NCBI GenBank assembly: GCA_031271755.1
Contig: JAISVB010000030.1
Span: 45,904 to 109,903, forward strand
DNA: 64,000 nt
Direction: 5' to 3'
Source of the DNA: Culturomica sp.
GTDB lineage: Bacteria; Bacteroidota; Bacteroidia; Bacteroidales; Marinifilaceae
Position 1 is the stretch's first letter; each line of letters begins with the position of its first letter. A program made the position numbers and the translations under genes. The notes under the pieces are model-generated. The model saw only the letters and a list, made by a program, of their open reading frames with translations, was not told the origin of the DNA and did no database searches. Below, one piece after another: positions 58,442 through 64,000 of this stretch.

Positions 58442-60673
58442 TTAAATCAACTGGAACGAACAGGTTATACCGGCCGTTACGATAGCCACCATGCTCATCA
58501 GCTTGATCAAAATGTTCAAGCTGGGGCCGGAGGTATCCTTGAACGGATCGCCGACGGTATCCCCCACCACAGTAGCTTTGTGCGTATCCGAACCTTTCCC
58601 GCCGAAATTCCCCTCCTCGATGTATTTCTTGGCGTTATCCCAGGCGCCTCCGGCATTCGCCATAAAAACGGCCAACACGAAACCGGCGCCCAATCCGCCC
58701 ACCAGCAAACCCATCACACCGGCCACGCCGAAAATAACACCGGTAACAATCGGTATCAGAATAGCCAAAATAGAAGGCAACAGCATCTCCCGCTGCGCCC
58801 CTTTGGTCGATATCTCCACACAGCGGGCATAATCGGGCGTCGCTTCGCCGGTCAGGATCCCCTTGATCTCCCGGAACTGGCGGCGCACCTCCTCCACCAT
58901 GCTTTGCGCCGCGCGCCCAACCGCATTCATCGTCAATCCGCAGAACAGGAAAGCCATCATAGCCCCGATAAATACCCCGATCAAAACGCTGGGATTGATC
59001 AGATTGACCTGGTAATAATTCATCAGGTCAATAATAGAAGCTTCGGCTGTTTTAACAACAGCCCCGTCGGCAAACGTCAGGATCTCCCGCCCGACGTGCT
59101 GCAAACCGATCTTGATCTCTTCAATATACGAAGCCAGCAGCGCCAGCGCCGTCAAAGCCGCCGAACCGATGGCAAAGCCCTTGCCGGTAGCAGCAGTGGT
59201 ATTGCCCAACGCATCCAGCGCATCGGTGCGTTTACGGACTTCGGGGTCCAATTTACTCATTTCGGCATTCCCGCCCGCATTGTCGGCAATGGGGCCATAC
59301 GCATCGGTTGCCAGCGTAATTCCCAGCGTGGAAAGCATCCCCACGGCGGCAATACCTATGCCATACAGACCCAAACTCAGGTTTTGCGCACTCATCATAT
59401 TGGCCACATCAAAATGGATGGCGCACAGAAAAGCCAAGATGATCGCAACCGCAATGGTCACTACGGGAATAGCTGTCGAAAGCATCCCCAAACCGAGACC
59501 GGAAATGATCACCGTAGCCGGACCGGTCTGGCCGGCCTCCGAAACTTTCCGGGTCGGCCTGTACGAATGAGAGGTATAGTACTCGGTAGATTGGCCGATG
59601 ATCACCCCCGCCACCAAACCGGCAATAACAGAGAGGGAGATCCCCCACCAGTTTTCAATTTGCAAAAGATACATGATCCCGAAAGTAGCAACGGCAATCA
59701 AAACGGAACTGACATTCACCCCTTTTCCCAGCGCACCGAGCAATTGTTTCATCGTAGCGCCCTCTTTGGTGCGTACCAAAAAAATCCCGAAAATGGAGAG
59801 CACGATCCCCACCGCCGCGATCAGCATGGGAGCGAATACCGCTTTCAACTGCATGCCGGTGTCGACCACAAAAGCCGCCGCGCCCAAGGCCGCCGTTGCC
59901 AAAATAGAACCGCAATAGCTTTCATACAGGTCTGCCCCCATACCGGCAACGTCCCCCACATTGTCCCCCACATTGTCGGCAATGGTCGCAGGATTACGCG
60001 GATCGTCCTCCGGAATACCCGCCTCTACTTTTCCCACCAAATCAGCGCCTACGTCGGCAGCCTTTGTATAGATACCGCCGCCGACACGGGCAAACAGCGC
60101 CTGTGTGGAAGCCCCCATGCCAAAGGTCAGCATCGTGGTGGTGATAAACACCAACTTTTGCGACTCGGTAACGGTTTCGGGATGTGCGTGAAAAAGCAGC
60201 ACAAACTTATCCAAAATGAGATACCAAAGGGAGATGTCCAACAATCCCAATCCAACCACCGTCAACCCCATGACAGCGCCCGCACGGAAAGCCACCCGCA
60301 AGCCGCGATTCAACGAATGACGGGCTGCATTGGCCGTACGCGCCGATGCATACGTAGCCGTTTTCATGCCGATAAAACCGGCCAGACCGGAAAAGAAACC
60401 GCCGGTCAAAAAGGCAAAAGGCACCCACCCGTTCTGGATGCCGAGGCCATACGCCAAAACGGCAAAAAAGAGCGCCAAAACAAGAAATACGATGATCACG
60501 ACCTTGTATTGCTGCTTCAGGTAGGCCATAGCCCCTTTGCGCACATGGGAAGCAATCTCTTTCATGGTGTCGGTTCCCTCGCTCTCTTTCATGATACTCT
60601 TGAAAAAGTAGTAAGCGAACCCCAGGGCCAACAACGATGCCGCCGGAACGATCCAAAATAAACTGTTCAACAT
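58442..60673 (-). CDS. hppA: Membrane-bound ion-translocating pyrophosphatase (K+-dependent)
   Basis: Hydrolyses pyrophosphate and pumps H+ and/or Na+ across the inner membrane. The 743-residue protein has about 16 membrane helices and the hallmark [11 protein letters not shown] and [12 protein letters not shown] motifs near residues 205-240. The determinant after GNTT reads AATGKG: alanine and glycine at the two K+-site positions point to the K+-dependent class, where K+-independent enzymes have lysine and threonine. Some gut Bacteroidota enzymes of this class pump both Na+ and H+. The ion here is not decided. It lies 12 bp after rimO. Confidence 0.95.
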   Translation of the reverse strand: MLNSLFWIVPAASLLALGFAYYFFKSIMKESEGTDTMKEIASHVRKGAMAYLKQQYKVVIIVFLVLALFFAVLAYGLGIQNGWVPFAFLTGGFFSGLAGFIGMKTATYASARTANAARHSLNRGLRVAFRAGAVMGLTVVGLGLLDISLWYLILDKFVLLFHAHPETVTESQKLVFITTTMLTFGMGASTQALFARVGGGIYTKAADVGADLVGKVEAGIPEDDPRNPATIADNVGDNVGDVAGMGADLYESYCGSILATAALGAAAFVVDTGMQLKAVFAPMLIAAVGIVLSIFGIFLVRTKEGATMKQLLGALGKGVNVSSVLIAVATFGIMYLLQIENWWGISLSVIAGLVAGVIIGQSTEYYTSHSYRPTRKVSEAGQTGPATVIISGLGLGMLSTAIPVVTIAVAIILAFLCAIHFDVANMMSAQNLSLGLYGIGIAAVGMLSTLGITLATDAYGPIADNAGGNAEMSKLDPEVRKRTDALDALGNTTAATGKGFAIGSAALTALALLASYIEEIKIGLQHVGREILTFADGAVVKTAEASIIDLMNYYQVNLINPSVLIGVFIGAMMAFLFCGLTMNAVGRAAQSMVEEVRRQFREIKGILTGEATPDYARCVEISTKGAQREMLLPSILAILIPIVTGVIFGVAGVMGLLVGGLGAGFVLAVFMANAGGAWDNAKKYIEEGNFGGKGSDTHKATVVGDTVGDPFKDTSGPSLNILIKLMSMVAIVTAGITCSFQLI

Positions 60674-60685
60674 ACGTTTGTTTAA

Positions 60686-61993
60686 TTAAAGGTTACTATT
60701 CTGTTTATCCATCCATTCAGCTTCCAGATCGTAATCGCCGGCTGCGGTGATCCGCACCCGGCAAAAAGAGCCGGCGGCGGGCAGCGCGTCGCCGCGAATC
60801 AACACTTCGGGATCGACTTCCGGCGAATCATACTCCGTCCGGCCGATCCCCACACCCTCCTCTATCCGGTCAACGACAACCGTTAACTCCTTTCCCACCA
60901 AAGAGGCCTGTACCTCCGCCGAAATCTCCCGCTGTATCTCCATGAGTTTCCCGGCCCGCTCCCTTTTCACCTCCTCCGGCACATCGTCCGTATAGTTTTT
61001 GCCGCAAAAAGTATCCTCTTCGTGGGAATAAGGAAAGACCCCCAACCGCTCAAACCGCATCTCCCGGACAAAATCGCACAACTCCCGGAAATCGGCTTCG
61101 CTCTCTCCCGGATGCCCCGTCATCAACGTAGTCCGGAGAAAAATACCGGGCACTTCCCGGCGGATGGTTTCGAGCAATTCGATGGTTTGCCGCCGGGTGA
61201 TCCCCCGGCGCATTTTTTGCAGCATCGGGTCGCTGATGTGCTGCAAAGCGATATCCAGGTAGTTGCAGACGTTCGCCTTTTCGCGCATCACGGGCAACAG
61301 ATCCATCGGAAAACCGGCCGGATAGGCATAATGCAACCGGATCCGCCGCACCCCCTCAATCTCCGCCATCTGCTCCGTCAGCGCCGCAATGCGGGGCGCA
61401 CCGTACAGGTCGATGCCGTAATAAGTCAGATCCTGCGCCAGCACCAATAACTCCCGGACGCCCGACCGCACCAACTCCCGGCACTCTTCCAATACCTCTT
61501 CCATGCGCCGGGAGCGGTACTCTCCGGTCATTAAAGGAATAGCGCAATAAGAACAACGGCGGTTGCACCCCTCCGCGATCTTTACATAAGCATAGTGAGC
61601 GGGAGTCGTCACCACCCGGCTGTTCCGGAGCGTTTCGTCGTACATCTTTCCCAAAAAAGGCACGATCCCCTGCCAGTCGAATTTGCCGAAAAAAGCGTCC
61701 ACCTCCGGAATCTCCCGGATCAACTCTTCCCGGTAACGCTGGGACAAACACCCCATCACCAGGATGCGCCCGACCCGGCCGGCCTTTTTCAGCGCCACCT
61801 GCTCCAGAATAACGTTGACCGACTCCTCCTTGGCGTCGCCGATAAAACCGCAGGTGTTCACAATCACCGCATCGGCTTCCGGATCGCTGCTTTCCACAAC
61901 CGCCTCCACGCCGTTCCTCTCCAATTGCTTCATCAGCAACTCCGTATCAACCAGATTTTTGGAACACCCCAGACTGATAATATTGACTCTCAT
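60686..61993 (-). CDS. rimO: Ribosomal protein S12 methylthiotransferase
   Basis: Radical SAM enzyme that adds a methylthio group to an aspartate of ribosomal protein S12. The 435-residue protein has the N-terminal UPF0004 cluster cysteines (SLGCSKN, VNTCGFI, VMGCLSQ), the radical SAM CX3CX2C in GCNRRCSYCAIP, and a C-terminal TRAM domain (about 370-435). RimO is distinguished from MiaB by the SLGCSKNLVD opening. It is divergent from the YgiQ gene. Confidence 0.95.
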   Translation of the reverse strand: MRVNIISLGCSKNLVDTELLMKQLERNGVEAVVESSDPEADAVIVNTCGFIGDAKEESVNVILEQVALKKAGRVGRILVMGCLSQRYREELIREIPEVDAFFGKFDWQGIVPFLGKMYDETLRNSRVVTTPAHYAYVKIAEGCNRRCSYCAIPLMTGEYRSRRMEEVLEECRELVRSGVRELLVLAQDLTYYGIDLYGAPRIAALTEQMAEIEGVRRIRLHYAYPAGFPMDLLPVMREKANVCNYLDIALQHISDPMLQKMRRGITRRQTIELLETIRREVPGIFLRTTLMTGHPGESEADFRELCDFVREMRFERLGVFPYSHEEDTFCGKNYTDDVPEEVKRERAGKLMEIQREISAEVQASLVGKELTVVVDRIEEGVGIGRTEYDSPEVDPEVLIRGDALPAAGSFCRVRITAAGDYDLEAEWMDKQNSNL

Positions 61994-62012
61994 AAACGAC
62001 GCGAATTTACAT

Positions 62013-62031
62013 CAAAAATATAGTATCTTTG
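62013..62031. promoter_or_regulatory. Divergent -7 elements between rimO and ygiQ
   Basis: TATCTTTG at 62024-62031 fits the plus strand, 17 bp before the YgiQ start. TATTTTTG (complement of 62013-62020) fits the minus strand for rimO. Neither has an obvious -33 box. The whole divergent spacer is only 55 bp. Confidence 0.45.
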
Positions 62032-62048
62032 CACTTTATTCCGGAATA

Positions 62049-63875
62049 ATGCAGCAGGACGAAAAAAACAACTGGTTGCCGACCTCGGCCAAAGAGGCGG
62101 AGGAACGGGGCTGGGCTTCTCCGGACGTGATCCTCTTTACCGGGGACGCTTACATCGACCATCCTTCCTTCGGAACAGCCGTCGTCGGCAGGTGGCTGGA
62201 ATCCCTCGGACTGAAAGTGGCCGTCGTTCCGCAACCCAACTGGCAGGACGACCTGCGGGATTTCAAAAAATTAGGACGCCCCAACCTTTTTTTCGGTGTC
62301 AACGCCGGGAATATGGATTCGATGGTCAACCACTATACCGCCAACAAACGCAAGCGGTCGGACGACGCTTACACCCCCGGAGGAAGAGCCGGAGCACGCC
62401 CCGACATGCCGACCGTCGTTTACACCCGGATCCTGAAAAAACTCTACCCGGACGTACCCGTCCTCATCGGCGGGATCGAGGCCTCCCTGCGCCGCCTGAC
62501 ACACTACGATTACTGGAAAAATGCCTTGCAGCCGGGCATATTGTACGAAAGCGGAGCGGATCTGCTGGTCTACGGCATGGGGGAAAAACCGCTGGCGGAG
62601 ATCTGCCGCCTGCTGAAAAGAGGGGTGCCGTTCCACAACCTCACCAATATACCGCAAACCTGTTTTCTCCGGGAAAAGGGAGCGCCGTACGCTACCGGTA
62701 AAAATTGGAAGAGCTGCCGGCTGCACCCGCATGAAGCGTGTGTCCGGGACAAAAAACTGCACGCGCAGAACTTCCGGCGCATCGAGGAGGAATCCAACAG
62801 CCTGGAAGCCGCCCTCTTAGTGCAGGAGATCGCCGGGAAAGAACTCATCGTTAACCCGCCGTATCCACCCCTCAGCACGGAAGAGCTGGATCGCATCTAC
62901 GCCCTCCCCTACACCCGCCTGCCACACCCCCGCTACAAAGGGAAAGAGATCCCGGCCTACCGGATGATCCGCCATTCCGTTACGCTCCACCGGGGCTGTT
63001 TCGGCGGATGCGCTTTCTGCACCATCTCGGCGCACCAGGGCAAATTTATCTCCTCCCGCTCCCTCTCCTCGGTACTGCAAGAGGTGGAACGCATCAGCCG
63101 GATGCCGGATTTCAAAGGAACCCTGTCGGATCTGGGAGGCCCCTCGGCCAACATGTACCGGATGGGAGGCCGGAACCCGGAAATATGCAGGATCTGCAAA
63201 AGAGCCTCTTGCGCCTTTCCGGGGATCTGCAAAAACTTAGTGACGGATCACACCCCCCTTTTGGAGCTGTACAGCCGGGTCAAAGAACATCCCGCCGTCA
63301 AACACTGTTTTATCGGTTCGGGGATCCGGTACGACTTGTGCCTGCACCGGAGCGGAGATCCCCGGATCGACCGGGCCAACGGGCAATATCTCCGGACGGT
63401 GATCCGGGAACACGTATCCGGCCGTTTCAAGGTGGCGCCGGAACACACCGCGGACCCTGTGCTGCGGTTGATGCGGAAACCGCCTTTCGCCCTGTTCCGC
63501 CAGCTCAAAACAGTGTTTGACGGCATAAACCGGGAGAGCGGCGCACAACAGCAGATCGTCCCTTACTTTATCTCCTCCCACCCCGGAAGCCGGTTGGAAG
63601 ATATGGCCGAACTGGCCGTCGAGACCCGCGACCTGCACTTCCGGCTGGAACAGGTACAGGATTTCACCCCGACCCCGATGACTCTTTCCACCACCCTCTA
63701 CCACACCGGTTATCACCCGTACTCCGGACAAAAAGTATACACCGCCAAAAATGCGGAGGAGAAACGGGAGCAGCACCTGTTTTTCTTCTGGTACAAACAG
63801 GAGCTCCGGCCGGTGATCAGCGCCCTTCTGAAACGGATCCGCCGGCCGGATCTGCTGCATAAATTATTCCGGTAA
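62049..63875 (+). CDS. YgiQ-family radical SAM protein
   Basis: A 608-residue radical SAM protein of the YgiQ (UPF0313) family. The N-terminal domain (about 1-300) precedes the CX3CX2C motif in RGCFGGCAFCTIS near residue 325, and the C-terminal region contains the conserved HPGSRLEDM and QDFTPTPMTLSTTLYHTG segments. The reaction is unknown. The start is set at the ATG of MQQDEKNNW, because the longer in-frame extension would overlap rimO on the other strand. It is followed within 26 bp by the 11-bp repeat array. Confidence 0.9.
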   Translation: MQQDEKNNWLPTSAKEAEERGWASPDVILFTGDAYIDHPSFGTAVVGRWLESLGLKVAVVPQPNWQDDLRDFKKLGRPNLFFGVNAGNMDSMVNHYTANKRKRSDDAYTPGGRAGARPDMPTVVYTRILKKLYPDVPVLIGGIEASLRRLTHYDYWKNALQPGILYESGADLLVYGMGEKPLAEICRLLKRGVPFHNLTNIPQTCFLREKGAPYATGKNWKSCRLHPHEACVRDKKLHAQNFRRIEEESNSLEAALLVQEIAGKELIVNPPYPPLSTEELDRIYALPYTRLPHPRYKGKEIPAYRMIRHSVTLHRGCFGGCAFCTISAHQGKFISSRSLSSVLQEVERISRMPDFKGTLSDLGGPSANMYRMGGRNPEICRICKRASCAFPGICKNLVTDHTPLLELYSRVKEHPAVKHCFIGSGIRYDLCLHRSGDPRIDRANGQYLRTVIREHVSGRFKVAPEHTADPVLRLMRKPPFALFRQLKTVFDGINRESGAQQQIVPYFISSHPGSRLEDMAELAVETRDLHFRLEQVQDFTPTPMTLSTTLYHTGYHPYSGQKVYTAKNAEEKREQHLFFFWYKQELRPVISALLKRIRRPDLLHKLFR

Positions 63876-63900
63876 ACGGAAAAGAAGGATGTTGTTAGGC

Positions 63901-64000
63901 CGGGTGTAGATCGGGTATAGATCGGGTGTAGACCGGGTGGAGATCGGGTGTAGACCGGGTGTAGACCGGGTGTAGACCGGGTGTAGATCGGGTGGAGATC
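63901..64000. repeat. Near-perfect 11-bp tandem repeat array, cut by the window edge
   Basis: Nine consecutive copies of CGGGTGTAGAY-type 11-mers (variants CGGGTATAGAT and CGGGTGGAGAT) fill 63901-63999 and continue past the end. The plus strand has stop codons, but the minus strand is open in all frames. The unit is related to the degenerate array at 8472-8548. Confidence 0.95.

Noticed and set aside
58580..60661. 693-codon plus-strand frame opposite hppA
   Set aside because: Composition is His/Arg/Gln-rich without hydrophobic segments or motifs. hppA on the other strand is certain.
61764..62048. Extended N-terminus of the YgiQ protein
   Set aside because: It would overlap rimO on the opposite strand and precede the promoter. 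The family start is at 62049.
63901..64000. CRISPR array
   Set aside because: Units are 11 bp and directly adjacent with no spacers, and no cas gene is visible.

Overview
The window is a gene-dense chromosomal segment of a Bacteroidales bacterium (phylum Bacteroidota), roughly half G+C. The order is supported by many promoters of the TTTG / TAnnTTTG type, weak or absent Shine-Dalgarno sequences, the atpD-atpC-atpB gene order, Bacteroidota-specific families (DUF4286, DUF4835, long NusB, GT3-type glycogen synthase, secreted AsmA and lipoprotein families) and a Porphyromonas-like tryptophanase. I cannot name the family or genus from sequence alone. No rRNA, tRNA, CRISPR array, insertion sequence or prophage is visible.

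Layout. 1-4.8 kb: minus-strand ATP synthase genes (beta, epsilon, a) behind an AspT/YidE-type transporter and a small Dabb protein. 4.9-10.8 kb: phosphoglycerate mutase, tryptophanase, an SPFH protein, FolB, RarA and KdsA. 10.8-15.5 kb: a GH30 lipoprotein, MutS2 and a WbqC-like protein on the minus strand. 15.7-26.7 kb: an alpha-glucan (glycogen) locus made of a branching enzyme, a debranching enzyme, a GT4 glycosyltransferase, a GH57 protein and a 1414-residue fusion of glycogen synthase (GT3) with alpha-glucan phosphorylase (GT35). 26.7-34.8 kb: TrxB, urocanate hydratase, a secreted zinc peptidase, an AsmA-like protein and a helix-hairpin-helix protein. 35-36.4 kb: a lone DUF4143 ATPase behind 23-bp repeats. 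36.5-42.1 kb: rplU-rpmA, then serS, a TPR protein, a DUF4286 protein, ruvC and an acyltransferase. 42-47.5 kb: envelope and signalling genes, including a Cache-HAMP-PP2C phosphatase. 47.5-54.8 kb: a minus-strand run of a DUF4835 protein, recN, dnaB, a secreted protein usually called asparagine synthetase B, and an LTA-synthase-like sulfatase. 54.9-63.9 kb: nusB, gyrB, a K+-dependent membrane pyrophosphatase, rimO and a YgiQ radical SAM protein.

How it works together. The glycogen locus has enzymes for making, branching, debranching and phosphorolysing a storage glucan, and in one protein it joins the synthetic and degradative activities. The ATP synthase and the ion-pumping pyrophosphatase suggest an anaerobe that couples energy to H+ and/or Na+ gradients. 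Most other genes are housekeeping.

The least expected structure lies between genes. There are two arrays of 11-bp tandem repeats of the same flavour (8472-8548 and 63901-64000), a 37-bp-stem palindrome at the 3' end of gyrB, a 23-bp repeat cluster over the promoter of the DUF4143 ATPase, and a 12-bp perfect inverted repeat at the start codon of the PP2C phosphatase. I see no clear undescribed multi-gene system such as a defence island. The repeats, the GT3-GT35 fusion and the altered GH57 active site are the best leads.
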